Part shown: positions 11,400-22,484 of the stretch, piece after piece | Position numbering within the stretch: the stretch's first letter is position 1 | Layout of the letters: each line of letters begins with the position of its first letter | NCBI GenBank assembly: GCA_019925795.1 | Contig: CM034307.1 | Coordinates: 37,349,201-37,413,200, forward strand | DNA length: 64,000 bases | Direction: 5' to 3' | From: Dendrobium chrysotoxum | Taxonomy: Eukaryota > Streptophyta > Magnoliopsida > Asparagales > Orchidaceae | Position numbers and translations under genes: made by a program | The notes under the pieces: model-generated | What the model saw: the letters and a program-made list of their open reading frames with translations, nothing else | The model's database searches: none | What the model was told of the DNA's origin: nothing

Positions 11400-12370
11400 G
11401 GTGGACTCAATTTGACCCCTTGTTGACCAAATGTCAAAATGACCAAAATGCCCCTTAAGGGTTAAATTGAAGTTTCATTCAGACTTTAATATGGCCTAGT
11501 CAAATCAAACCCTAAAACCTTCTCTAATGCATCTTAAATACTATTAGGAGTGCATTGGACCCAAATTTAGACCTTGGTTAAGCCTGGTTAATCAAACTAC
11601 CTCTTAAGGGTTCAAATAGTCATTTCAATCTAAATGGCCTTACCTTTGCATGGGACCACATCCTTTAAAATCAAAATATCATTTCAAATCTGTTGAGCCC
11701 AAACCCAGGCCCTGATCCAACCTGATTAACCAACTCAACCTGGATTGGCCAAATGGTCCCTTAATGGTCCAAATGGTCATTTTGACTCAAATGACAATTC
11801 TAACCCAAAAGACCACATCCATTAGTCTCTAATGATCAAATCAAACTTGTTGAGCACAAACCCAATCCTTGGTTTGACTTGGATGACCAATTCAACCACG
11901 GTTGACCATATTAACCATTAAACCATATTCACATTCAATCAAGTCTCAAATTTATTCTGAACTTCATCAAACCTTCATGTTCAATTCCTCCAATAATTTG
12001 GATGTGATTGGTTATCTTGACCTAGTCATTAGCTGACTAGGTCAACTAAACTTTGCTCTAGTCAAATCAGATCTAATTAGGCCTATACATTATGCATATC
12101 AAAACCAAAATCTCCAACCTAATCAAGGTCTTAAAATCAGTACATTTCATGGCTTGAACCTAATTAAACCATAGGTGAGGCAAAACCTAATGGATTTGAC
12201 CAAGTCAACTTATTTGAACTTGGTCAAATCTCACCATACACCCATCAACTAGTTCACAAACTTAACCTCTCCCTTCAAACCTCTCTAAATTCATTTCACT
12301 AGTTAATCAAACTCCCCATGGCCACCTCACTAGTCAAGTTGACTGGTCAAACAGTTAATAAGTCATTTAA
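11400..12370 (+). promoter_or_regulatory. W-box-like TTGAC cluster in LTR
   Basis: Dense TTGACC/GGTCAA and related TTGAC(T/C) motifs, often inverted (for example CAAGTTGACTGGTCAA near 12335). The cluster is repeated at 42200-43200 in the right LTR and at 63645-63995 in LTR F. TTGAC(C/T) is the known core bound by plant WRKY factors. Their role here is inferred from density only. Confidence 0.4.
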
Positions 12371-15300
12371 ACTAGTTCAAGGCTATCAAACGACTTATGA
12401 GAGCATTTGATTTTCTCTCCACTCTAAATGTCTCCAACCATTCAATCACCCACTAGAAGGTTCTTAAGTTAATCTTAATGTCTAATTTAATCTTAAATAG
12501 CCCTTAATCACTCCCATGTGCAAGTAAAGACAAAAGGGCCTTTACATCTAATTGCTCATGTCCTTGTTCTGCCCTTCTAACAACCCTAGGCAAGGAGTCA
12601 ATCATCTTGGAAAGCTACCAAAAATATCTTGTCCATCCAAATCGCTTAGGGCATTTGGAAAGAGACCAAAACAAGCATCATTCCAACTCAAGCCCTCTCT
12701 CACTACTCAAGCGCTCCCAGACTCGAGACTTTTTTCATTTGAGCTCTCAACAATCCCCTCTCCACTTCCCAAGTTGAAATGAATTGATCAGACCTCGTAG
12801 GTGATGGGATTCTGGCCACATTGACCCCAAGTCTGTCCAACCTCAAGAGCTCTTGATCCATAGCCTTTCAGACTGCAGTTTCATTAAGAAAAACTTATGA
12901 GGATAGTCTACAAGCTCAAAGAATCCAAAAAATTCAAAATCTAATGGTTGGATTAGGTAAAAACTCAAACCCTAGGTTAAGACACTTAGAGCATTTTAGC
13001 TTTTGAATAAGCAATTTTCAAACTGTGCAATCAAATCCCCATGATTTATGTTCACTATGTCAATCCCTATTTAAAATTTTATAGAAAATGATTGAGCCAT
13101 TTTTAAGAACAAATCATTTTTTGAATGGAGGGTTTAACTTTCAGTTTGCATGAACTATGCATGATTTGAGCCATTATTCTGCTGATCAAGAGTTCAAACC
13201 CTGCCATTTCGTTTGGATTTTAAACCATAGATCTAATCTTGCAGCTAGTTTTCCCATCCGGCTCGATATGTGTCGTTGATTCCAAAATTGTGGATCATCT
13301 GATATTGCCCAGTGCGATCTGACTCATTTAAGTAAAATCACATGGGTCCTGCCTCCATTTTGATCAAGCGACAATAATTACGCCGTCGCGTAATCATTAC
13401 CAATGATTGGCCCACCACAGTGTGGTTTTGAATCTATGAATTGCAAGCTGCCGCATGTCCCCCCTCCGCCGCCAAATCGTCGTTCTAAATATTAAGTAAT
13501 TTTAATTAATTTAAATGTATTTAATTACCAAAATTCCAAAAATCATTAAAAATTCATTTTCAATCTAAAAATTTAGTATTTTATATCATTTTCTTTAGAA
13601 TTTGAGTACCTTAACTTAAATCTAAAATTACTTTTAAATATTTTTTATTTTTTAAATAATTTTAAATATTAATTATTTGGGTATTTAACTAATTTTTAAT
13701 TAAATATAAATCCAAATGATATCAAATTTTGGAGAAATATATTTTAAGATATTTCTGATCTTTTATAATTTTTTTAAAATTAATTGAATTTTATTTTAAT
13801 GATATTTCAGGTTTTTTTTTAATTTTAGGTTTATATTTTAATATGTAATTTTAGAAAGTAATTTTAAATTATATATATTTAAAATTCCCTTGCTTGCATC
13901 TTGTCATTTTCTGAGATTTTAAATAGAGATATGTCATGGTTGAATTGATTCAATGGGGAGTGATCAATGAGTAGTTATATTCTAATTGATCATTTATTTA
14001 ATTTCCAATCATTTGAGTTATCTTTGAATGTTTAGGAATGCACATGCACTTAATTTTAAGGCTCTTGATTGACGTTATGTGATTGCACTTTGCATATGTT
14101 TAAATTCAAAAAAATATAATAAATTCAAATTAAATCATAGAAATAAATAATAAATCAAATTAAGTAGAATTAAACCTTTAAGTCAATAAAATTAAAATCT
14201 CCTTGAATGGAGTTCAATTTTTAGTTTAATTTAATTTTTAATGAAAATTAATATTTAATTAATTTAATTAATTAAAAATATTTAAAAATCTCAAAATTTA
14301 TCAAGCACTTAAGAACACTCTCTTAGGTCATCCTGAACCTTTAGGAGTGATTTTAAGAAATTTGGAGTCAATTTGGATCAAAAACATTAAAGCCTCCTTA
14401 ATTAACAAATTTAAAAATTAAACTAAATGATCAAACTTTGAAAATTCATAACTAATTTCAAAAAAATTCAAAATTAAGCAAACTCAAAGGTATTAGACTC
14501 CATTTAGGGCCTTATATTTATTAAAAATGTCAAACCACCAGAAATAAATCAAAGTGAAATAGTCAACCTTTTGGTCAACCATAGTTCAAATTTAAGTTAA
14601 AATTTTAAAAATTCATAGCTTAATATAGAAAAATCCAATTACAGCAAACTTAGTGTCTAATTACTCATATTAGGGCCTATTATTTAGAAAAAATTTTAAA
14701 ATTTCATAATTTAACTTAAATCTAAAAGTCAATTTTTGACCCTTTAATTTGATGCATTAAATAATTCAAAATAATTTCTAAAATTCAGTAATCAACTAAA
14801 ATTTTAGAAAACTTTAATTTACATATCAAAACCAACAAACAATCAATAGACTTAAAATTTATTAATACTTAAACTTCAAACCCATTAAATCAACTCAATT
14901 AATATTAGTTACTACTAGGTAACCCAGGCCTACGAGGCTGTTAACTTAGCCCCAAGAAAGGTGAAATAAACTTCACGACCTTGGTATAAATAAAGGTAGT
15001 AATCACTCAACACTTAAAATATGTTTTAAAATTAACATTAAAATATTAATATATAAACTCAAACTAAAAACCCCTTAAGCCTTTTAACAAATCAAAACAC
15101 TAGATAACTTTAATAAACTACCCAGCATAGGACAAATCCAAGCTATACAGCCTACTCCACATACTTTAGATTGTTTGCTAGGACAACTAACTCTAGAATT
15201 AGGCTAGGCCAATTTTTACTTTCTTGTTATTATGTGCCAATTTTTTCATGGTTTCACTAAATGCTGGTTGCTAGAATTGGGTGATGTAATTATTCATTTA

Positions 15301-17161
15301 AATATTAATACAATTTATTAATTTATGTGATAGGCATTAGATTACCACTAGGTTAGGGATGATTTGGATGCTTACACAATCTTCTATAGGTGGCCATGCT
15401 CATACAGGGCTATAAAAGTAAGGGGCAAAATTAAAATTTAATTAACAAATTTTTAGCAGATACTGAGCATGTTAAGCCCCCTTAAAATTAAGAATAGCAT
15501 CACCAAATGTGGTTGTGATTTAATTTAATGCAAATATTTAACTTCTTGGGATGTTAATATTGATTTTATTTACTTAGGACAACCTTGCAAGTTGTGTTTA
15601 AGTCTAGTTTTTCTTTTAATTTTCAATGTAATTTAATTCAAGTCAAGTGTTATAAAGTAAAAGTGATATTTGAGGTGAAATACACATCCAACTTAGAGTC
15701 CAAAAAGGAAGGAACATCTCTTATGGGAGAGGTTCCTTCTATTTAAATATTTAAGTTAGGATGATCTCAAATATCAAAAGAGAAAAGAAAATAACCCTCC
15801 AAGGAGGAGTATCTTTTCATTTAGATATCTGGACCCGACGAATCCATGGAGCTTGTAAAAGGATGAAGGAGTGAAGATAGAGAGGAATCCCACTCTCAAA
15901 ATCAATTATGTCAGTCTTAGGAGTAGAATCCGGGTTATTGTCAGTGATACCCAGCCTTTTTTAATTTCTGCAGACCCTAGGTTACAATATTAAGTGGCAC
16001 TTGCCATATGGATATTATATATAATTTAATGATTTGATTGATTTATTTACATTGATTGTGTAGTAGAAATGTCATATCTTTCTAGCTTTTTTTATTGTAT
16101 GCCTTTTTTAATTTAGCTAGGAATGATCGGAGGCTCGTGAGGGCTTCTACTCAAATAAATTAAAATTTTTATGCTCACATAAAAACTCTAATATTTTAAG
16201 AAGTAAGCTCGGGATCGTCGAGAGTTTTTTATGCATTCATATTGAATTCTTCTCCTCCTTTTTAGGAACCTCGCTACCTACGAGTTTTGGCAGACCACCT
16301 AACCTATTAGGGTGTAGTTTTATCATGGGGATCTTATGCAATCTCTAGGATAAAACCTATTTTAAGCCTAATTTTAAAACTATTCAAATTAAATTTCATG
16401 CATTCAAAGAGTCAATTAGCATGTATTATGTTAGAAATGAATTTAAAAGAGCTAAAATTTTAATTGCATTTTACTTTCAAGCATCAATTATCCTACATAA
16501 GTCAAGGGGCCAATTAGGATTTGTTCTAGACATCGGCTCCAACTCCTCAAAGCTTAAATAATAATTTCCCTATATTTCTTTTATTAAAGAATATACTCAT
16601 GGATTTTCAGCTCCTAGGTGGTTAACTGTCTCTCCAATCCAGGCTGGAGTAAGTCCAGATTTGTACTACATTAGCTAGGTTCGGGCTACTGTTGTTTAAT
16701 TCCCAAATTAGACTTAGGATTCGGGGCAGACTCAAAATCATAAGTCCCCACTTTCTAGGAATATAATACCAACTTTCTAATAAATTATCAACTCAAATAA
16801 AAAATCTCTTCAATCCAAAATTTAAAGCCCAATACATAAGGTAGGCTTGGGTGTCTCTGAAATGTTTCAGAATCCCAAAGCACCACCTCCTTTTCCTCAT
16901 TTGACCCCCAAATATAAGTTCTCCTATTTGATTCATTCCCATTTAAAATTCTAGCTTCAATCCTTTAATATCACTCCTTGAGAGTTCTTAATGAAATTTA
17001 TGCCATTATTTTAATCGAGAGTTTTCATAGAAAACCCAACTTTTCTATGATGTAATTAATAAAAAGGGCTTGCGCTCGTAGGATATTTAGAATCCAGATC
17101 AATTTTCAAAATTAATTTCAAAACTCAATTACTTTTTCTTAGGAAAATCAAAATAAATGAT

Positions 17162-17264
17162 GATCATTATCTTCATATTCAATCGATCGATAGTAAATGA
17201 TATTTTTTTTCTCTGGAGAGATACATCATTTACTATACCAATTTCGAATATGAAATTAATGATC
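17162..17264 (+). promoter_or_regulatory. Long hairpin near 3' end of 5' LTR
   Basis: Arms of about 45 nt pair around the loop that includes CTCTGGAGAG. The inner arms TAGTAAATGAT / ATCATTTACTA are perfect, and the outer arms GATCATTAT..TTCATATTC / GAATATGAA..TTAATGATC are nearly so. The same hairpin is at 48182-48284, and two more stem-loops follow each copy. The position suggests a structured R-U5/leader RNA; a function in packaging, reverse transcription or polyadenylation is inferred. Confidence 0.75.
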
Positions 17265-17536
17265 CCTTTATCCAAATTATAATGATCAAATACCAGATAG
17301 AATGTCATTTTGACCTTTTGGGGTCATATATAGTTCTTCTATTAATTTTACTATCAGAATCAAGATAAAAGTTTTAGTTTCGTCATATAAACCTATTAGG
17401 GAATAATATATTCGCCTCCTGAGGTGATATATCGTTCATGAAGATGTGTTTGATTTCAAAACTGAAATTCTAGGAATTAAATTCTCCCAAAGAAAAATTT
17501 ATCTTTCAAATTGCTTTTTCGAACTAAACAAAAAAA

Positions 17537-17555
17537 TGGCGACTCCGCTAGGGAC
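17537..17555 (+). other. Primer binding site of G
   Basis: TGGCGACTCCGCTAGGGAC directly after the 5' LTR. This is the primer site I associate with Ogre/Tat elements, where it is described as complementary to the 3' end of a tRNA-Arg. It fixes the LTR/internal boundary and the plus orientation of G. Confidence 0.85.
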
Positions 17556-18306
17556 AAATCTCACTCTCCACCTTTAATAAAGGTAAAAATTTTATTTCAT
17601 CGATAGTTTTGACTACTCTCCTTCTGTTAGTCCCTTTTCCCATTTCTTTCTTGGGTGAGGTGGGCAACATCAAAAAAATATGTCAAAAAGTGAGGTGAGT
17701 GAGGAAACCTCATGCTTTAACATTTCTCCCCCAAGTTAACTAGTGGAGTGAAAGAGTCAAGCCAAACCTTTTAAGATCTTTGTGTAAATTTTATAAACCT
17801 GCATATTTGAGGGAATCTTAATATGCTGGATTTCAAAATTTACACAAGATTCGTTAATTTTAATTTCAAGATTCAAATTTTTCTAGCAAAATCTAAGCTT
17901 TGATATGTCACCCCCAAGTCGATTGGTGGGGTTAAAAAGTTAAGCCAAATTCTCTGAATTTTCTTTTTAATTTTCTAAACCCTCATGTTGAGTGTGAACT
18001 TAACATACAGAGTTTCAAAATTTGAAGGAAATTTGTCAACTCTTCAAAATTAAAATTCCTTCAAAATTAATTCCAGATTATTGTTATCTTACAACATCTC
18101 CTTGTAGTCTAACATATGCAATAAAAATTCAAATCTTCTTCAAATCATAATTGCCTTTGCATTTTATCGTCATATAATGGGTTATAGTTCCTATAATTCA
18201 TTATATATGATAAAATACAAGATCCTCTATGATTTTCAAATTCAATTTAAAAATGTTAATTCAAACTTTTTTCTCTTCAAATTTCAAACAATCAAATTAT
18301 GATACA
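17556..18306 (+). other. Leader of G, non-coding
   Basis: About 750 bp between the primer site and ORF1. It contains a duplicated module: GTGAGGAAACCTC..CCCCCAAGTTAACTAGTGGAGTGAAAGAG at 17697-17755 and CCCCCAAGTCGATTGGTGGGGTTAAAAAG near 17910-17940, each followed by a similar AT-rich tail. No open frame of note. Confidence 0.65.
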
Positions 18307-19391
18307 ATGGCCGAAAAGCTGATTTTCTCCATTGATTGAGATCTATATGTTGATGAACTCATCTCCAATAATTCAATCTAGTTTGGAGTAGGTTTTAAGA
18401 CCCTTAAGTTGTTTGTGAATGGAGGAGTTATAGTTTACCTCATCGTTGAACGTGTTAAGGACATCCACTTGATAAAGATAGTTGTTGGGTCGAGGACTGA
18501 CTCCCTAATTCCCAAAATGGATGCAGTTGTCACTCTCGTACCCACTATATCCTCTAGGGAGGATGAGAAAGAAAATTATATTGCTTAAATTGAAGTTAAG
18601 TTTGTGTTCGAGGTAGGGGGTTCTGGGATCCCCTTTACAAGCAAAAATCAAAGGAAGAACTATTTGAGGAGGATCGGGATAAAGATCACTTACTCCAAAA
18701 AGATGGCCAAGCTAAGGGCCTTAAGTTAAGTTGAGCTAGAGGTTGCTAAAGAGCTGTCTATTCCTATCTCATCTCCCCTCCTCAAAGGGAGTCACTTTTA
18801 CCCCCTTGCTACTGATATCGCAGAGGAGCGAGTCTAGGATAGCTAGCTCTCCACCATGCCTAATGGATTAAAGTGTCAGGAAGACTCCAAAGAAGAAGCA
18901 ACTTCAAAGAATAAGGATGTTGAGAAACATCATTCACACTTGTACTGCTTAGGTAGGTGAGATGAAGGAATAATACATGAGACACCTGAAGGGGGTGATC
19001 TCATATAAGATTGAAAAGGAAGTGCTAAAAGATGAAAAATCTGAAGCTAAAAACCTGACACCTCAGCCAATGAGGAGAAATAAGAAGTTTGCTAAGCAAC
19101 CCGTCACCTTTCTTTTAGTGGATGGATACCACTGGGTGCCTCGCCTCCCATCTGTAAAGATAGAGGAGACAATTCTAACTGGATCTAGCAAAGTACTCCC
19201 CCATAATGGTAGGTCATCGATCCTTCCTTCAAGATTATCAAAGTTGACCCCAGTTGTAGCTAAGTCTAAGGAGGTCGATGAAGATAAAAAAAGTATCTCA
19301 TGTTAAGGGAAAGAGGCCCATATCGCTAGAAAAACACTATATATATAAGAAGCTTATTAAGAGCAAAGATTTCTAGCCACTAGTTGATGTC
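18307..19391 (+). pseudogene. Ogre ORF1, 5' part, broken
   Basis: The extra ORF upstream of gag typical of Ogre elements; its function is unknown. Proposed start ATG at 18307. The translation aligns with minus-strand ORF1 pieces at 58803-59069 (shared LIPK and a VNG motif) and at 58640-58800 (SK.Q K.NY.RRI). It is interrupted by several stops (for example in the tenth or eleventh codon and near 18585 and 18727). A 109-codon open stretch, 18977-19306, is the longest remaining piece. The gene is then split by copia A at 19397 and resumes at 30863. Confidence 0.7.
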
Positions 19392-19396
19392 CCCTG
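19392..19396. repeat. Target duplication of copia A (left)
   Basis: CCCTG, repeated exactly at 30858-30862 just after the other LTR. A 5-bp duplication is normal for Ty1/copia integration. Confidence 0.9.
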
Positions 19397-20038
19397 TGAA
19401 AGTTCGATAGGGATGTTAAGCCCTGATGAACTAGTCCCGAGGCTAACCAAGAGGGGGGGGTGAATTGGTTATTTAAAAATTTGACATCAATAATGAAAAT
19501 CTTTTTATAACTTGTAGCGAAAATGAATAATACAATCAAACGAAAAGATCGAACACAATTTCACCCAAGCAGTTAATTACAGAAATATAGAAGTGCAGAA
19601 GGTAATCAGAATGAACACACCGAATTTTATAGTGGTTCCGTCAACTTGACCTACGTCCACTCCCCGGAGCCCCCCCTCCGGGTATTGCACTAAACCAAAG
19701 TGTCTCTCCTTTTGCTCCCACAGCAAGGCGGAGAAGCCTGTACAAAAACCTCATTTCCACCACACGGTGAGGTAGAGAACCCAACATCCTTTTGCTTCCT
19801 CCTGAAGCAGGCAGAGAACCTCGAATCTTCTTGCCAACGATCCTCTCCCAAAGAACACCGACACGATGAAAGACGACGAGCGGAGAAGAAGACTCGGATC
19901 CTTGCTTGGAGCAACCTTCGTGAACCCCTCACGAACTCCCCCTCACAAGATCCTCTCTCTCTCTCCCAAACTCTCTCTCTCTAGGGTTTCTCTGGAAAGG
20001 AAAGTGGCAAAAGATTTTTCTTGTTGAAAGAAAAATAT

Positions 20039-20046
20039 CTTTTATA
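20039..20046 (-). promoter_or_regulatory. TATA box of copia A 3' LTR
   Basis: TATAAAAG on the minus strand, about 45 bp downstream of the last dyad of the U3 array. The identical box in the 5' LTR at 29886-29879 would drive the genomic RNA. Confidence 0.75.
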
Positions 20047-20086
20047 GGAGGGCTTAAAATTTGCCCTAAATCTCAACTGGTCGGCC

Positions 20087-20764
20087 AAGATCGTCCAGGA
20101 CGATCGATAGATCGTCCTGTACGATCAATTCAAAATCAGCTGCATCAGCCTGGACGATCTAGCTCTTCTGGACGATCATTAGAAAAAAATTATTCATATC
20201 GTCCCGTACGATCCTGCGATCGTCCGGGACGATTAGTATAAATCAAGGAATATCATCCACAAGATAGCTCGGGTCGTCCAGAGAAAGTTATGTTGGACGA
20301 CCAAAAAAAGACTTGATCGTCCAGGACGATAAGGAGATCGTCCGGTATGATTAGTTCAAAAAGTGCCCAAATCATCCTATACATAGTTCAGGTTATACAG
20401 CTGAAATGCACTAGACGATCATGATCGTCCGGGATGATCCTGCGATCATCCAGGATGATATGATCGTATCAATAAAATATAAATTGCCTTCCTTAATTAC
20501 CAGATTAATTTAGGCATGATTGAACTGGATCGTCTGGAACGATACATGTATCGTCCTGGACGATCAGACCAAATATCTTAAAATAAAAACTTACCTAACT
20601 TGATCTGGCGGCTGAGAATTTCTGATTTGAGCATATCGTCCCGTACGATCCAAAGATCGTCCGGGATGATCTACTTAATCAGACCCTCTTAACTTGGTCG
20701 CCCTAATTAGGGTTTCTATTTTTACTTGATCGTCTAGGACGATGTGACTATCGTCCAGGACGAT
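20087..20764 (-). promoter_or_regulatory. U3 array of 15-bp palindrome doublets
   Basis: Ten doublets of the palindrome ATCGTCC-N-GGACGAT. Measured centre pairs are 20097/20118, 20205/20226, 20259/20280, 20323/20344, 20378/20399, 20431/20452, 20536/20557, 20642/20663 and 20736/20757, all 21 bp apart. A tenth pair (20151/20169) has 18. Doublets recur every 53-55 bp over much of the array and at about 94-106 bp in the rest. Each palindrome has two CpGs, and most variants are CpG to TpG/CpA. The array lies just upstream of the TATA box, as an enhancer would. Confidence 0.9.
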
Positions 20765-21017
20765 CTTAACAAAAATTTGAACAGAAACTCTAATTCACTC
20801 AAGCTCTCCCCCTGAGTGTGTGTGTGCAAGGTTACTTAGCTAGGGGATCAGTTACATTACAATTGGCTCAAGAAAAAGAAAAATAGTACACTTAGACACA
20901 CTTGGACCCGATCTTGACTTGGCTTGAGTTGCTCGTGATCTTTTGTGCCTGAAACGGGTTAGCCAAGCAAAACACAATAGAGACATGTTTGTCATCATCA
21001 AAACCAGATTTGTAATA

Positions 21018-21030
21018 ATCTCCCCCTTTT
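21018..21030 (-). other. Polypurine tract of copia A
   Basis: On the minus strand AAAAGGGGGAGAT lies immediately before the 3' LTR. It is the plus-strand priming site for reverse transcription and confirms element orientation. Element B has the related AAAAATGGAGAGAT in the same place. Confidence 0.85.
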
Positions 21031-21270
21031 TGATGATGGCAAACATTTGTACAGTAGTTTAAAAAATAAAATAACTAGGAGATCAAAAAAACAAATATTT
21101 TTTTTTAATTTTCATTTAACAACTAAAGCAATAAAGGAAACATAACACATAACAAAAAAATAGAAACGACTACAACTGACTCCCCCTTTTGACATCACAA
21201 AAAGGAGGGTAAACAGAAATACTGAAACACCAGTACAAAATAGAAAAGAAAATAACTACAAAATAAAAAA
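21031..21270 (-). other. Non-coding tail between ORF-X and polypurine tract
   Basis: A-rich on the plus strand, with two CCCCCTTTTG(A)-type blocks (21184, 21024) that look like a duplicated polypurine tract. Nothing coding. Confidence 0.6.
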
Positions 21271-22400
21271 CTAGAACAGAGGCGGATCCTGATCGGAAGG
21301 AGGAGGTGGCGGTAGTTGGTTGAAGTAGTTGTGAATGGCTTGAAAGTGGGCTCCTATCCAGGCAATGTCCAAGTCAGGCTGCTGCGCAGCATAGTTAGTG
21401 AAGCGCTGGAGGTCCTCAGCATGCCGCTGCTCCTGGGTAGCCACATAGGAGTCAAATCTGGCCTCCCACTGATCGAAGCGCTGCACCAAGTGGTCAAAAG
21501 GAGAGGCAATGCGAAGGGGAGCAGGTGCATCAGGTGCAACAGGAACTGGAATAGCCTCTTCATCTTCCTCCTCAACATTCGGGGCGGGCTCCGGATGTAG
21601 TCGGGTGCTTTGTATGATGTGGAATGAATTGTTTGTGAAGAAGGAAGGAGGGACATCAGGAGGGACAGGATACTGAGGTCATATTTGGTTTCTAAGGCAT
21701 AATGAATGAGATGACCTAAAGCTAGATTTGGGCGACGCCTATGACCCGGATCCCTAATAGTGGTGAGGTGCTCTATGTATCAGATAATAAGGTCAGAGGC
21801 ATTAAACTCCCTGCCGGCCAAGATGTTGTATGTGGTCAAGGACAGTAACGGGGTGATGTGAATTCGATCCCCCACCTTTGGAATGACGGAGGAACGATGG
21901 ACGTGCTTAATGGTCCGCGCGTCCTTAAGAAGTGAAGTGCAAGCATTGTTATGATAGGGTGCATTCGTATTACGAAGGAAGTGATTGGCGACACTCCAAT
22001 CATAGTCAGGGTCGGTGATAAGCGTGTGGAGTTTGTCGCCAGTGACAGAAAGGTGAAGAATGTTGTGAAAATCTTGGGTAGTAAGTTCCACGGGACGTTG
22101 ATTGACATACGAGTGAAGAGTGGAATAGTCCACGAAAATGCACAAATTGGCAAAGAAAATTTGAAGGAGTTCAAGATTAAATGGAAAGGCTAGTGTAAGG
22201 ATGAAGGTGAGGGAGGTGTGTACAAACAGATCAAGAATGGTATAGGTGAGGGTGCGGGATTTTACTATTTTAGAATACGTGATCCCCACATCACGATAGC
22301 ACTCGAAAGCAGCCTAATCGACTGCATTTGGGAAGCCAGGATCAACATGCCCACAGGAGGAACTTGCACCCTTTTGCCGCGAACATTTGCCACCAGCCAT
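21271..22400 (-). pseudogene. ORF-X, accessory protein after pol (copia A)
   Basis: Extra gene between RNase H and the polypurine tract. Start at 22400 (MAGGKCSR), stop at 21271; about 375 codons. The first two thirds match the pattern of the plant 'putative plant transposon protein' domain: LLQIFFANL, a HSYVNQRPVEL block, then KVGDRIHITPLLSLTTYNIL and a DLII segment. This is followed by an acidic/proline linker, a WEARFDSYV coiled-coil-like stretch rich in Gln/His/Glu, and a polyproline end. One stop near 22317, one near 21778 and a frameshift near 21680 break it. Copy B (53456-54574) shows the same layout, so it was a real gene of the family. No signal peptide or clear membrane anchor is seen, so it is not env-like in form. 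Its function is unknown; DNA binding or a Gag-accessory role is possible. Confidence 0.75.
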
Positions 22401-22464
22401 TAGAAAGCAATAGTGAAAGAAGGTAGAGGGAGATGTGTGAAAGAAAAGATGAAGAAATGGTTGT

Positions 22465-22472
22465 TTAAATAG
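22465..22472 (-). promoter_or_regulatory. TATA-like box upstream of ORF-X
   Basis: TATTTAAA on the minus strand, 65 nt before the ORF-X start codon. It is followed by a CT-rich leader typical of plant 5' UTRs and lies about 20 bp after the last dyad of the internal array. The arrangement copies that of the LTR promoter. Confidence 0.5.
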
Positions 22473-22484
22473 AACTTGGCCTAA

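Larger units (their letters stand above)
10561..17535 (+). repeat. 5' LTR of G (about 6975 bp)
   Basis: Aligns end to end with 41426-48552. It starts TATTGACCTCATTTTT, with the terminal TG mutated to TA (the right LTR keeps TGTTGACC). It ends in an A-run just before the primer binding site; the exact last base is uncertain by about 5 bp. It holds a degenerate CTTCAATC minisatellite, a GGTCAA/TTGACC-rich zone and a chain of hairpins near the 3' end. It lacks a block of about 245 bp present in the right LTR at 44903-45150 (the gap is near 14103). No protein gene is supported. Confidence 0.9.
19397..21017 (-). repeat. 3' LTR of copia A (1621 bp)
   Basis: Aligns along its length with 29239-30857. 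On the minus strand the start is TATTACAAATC (TGTTGCAAATC in the other LTR) and the end is CTTTCACA/CTTTCA. U3 is 21017-20050 and holds the dyad array. TATA is at 20046-20039. The transcribed part has a short CT/GA-rich block and the 39-bp-type repeat. Confidence 0.92.

Noticed and set aside
19690..19984. 80-94-codon frames on both strands within the copia LTR (and copies at 29530-29824)
   Set aside because: They mirror the repeated leader sequence. Only the sense-strand repeat frame is mentioned, as a finding, not as a gene.
20087..20764. Regularly spaced repeats resembling a CRISPR or bacterial REP array
   Set aside because: Repeats are short palindromes inside a retrotransposon LTR, spacers are homologous between LTRs, there are no cas genes, and the context is a plant genome.
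21271..22400. ORF-X as an env-like glycoprotein
   Set aside because: Position fits, but there is no convincing signal peptide, no C-terminal membrane anchor and no cysteine-rich ectodomain, while the sequence pattern fits another plant domain.
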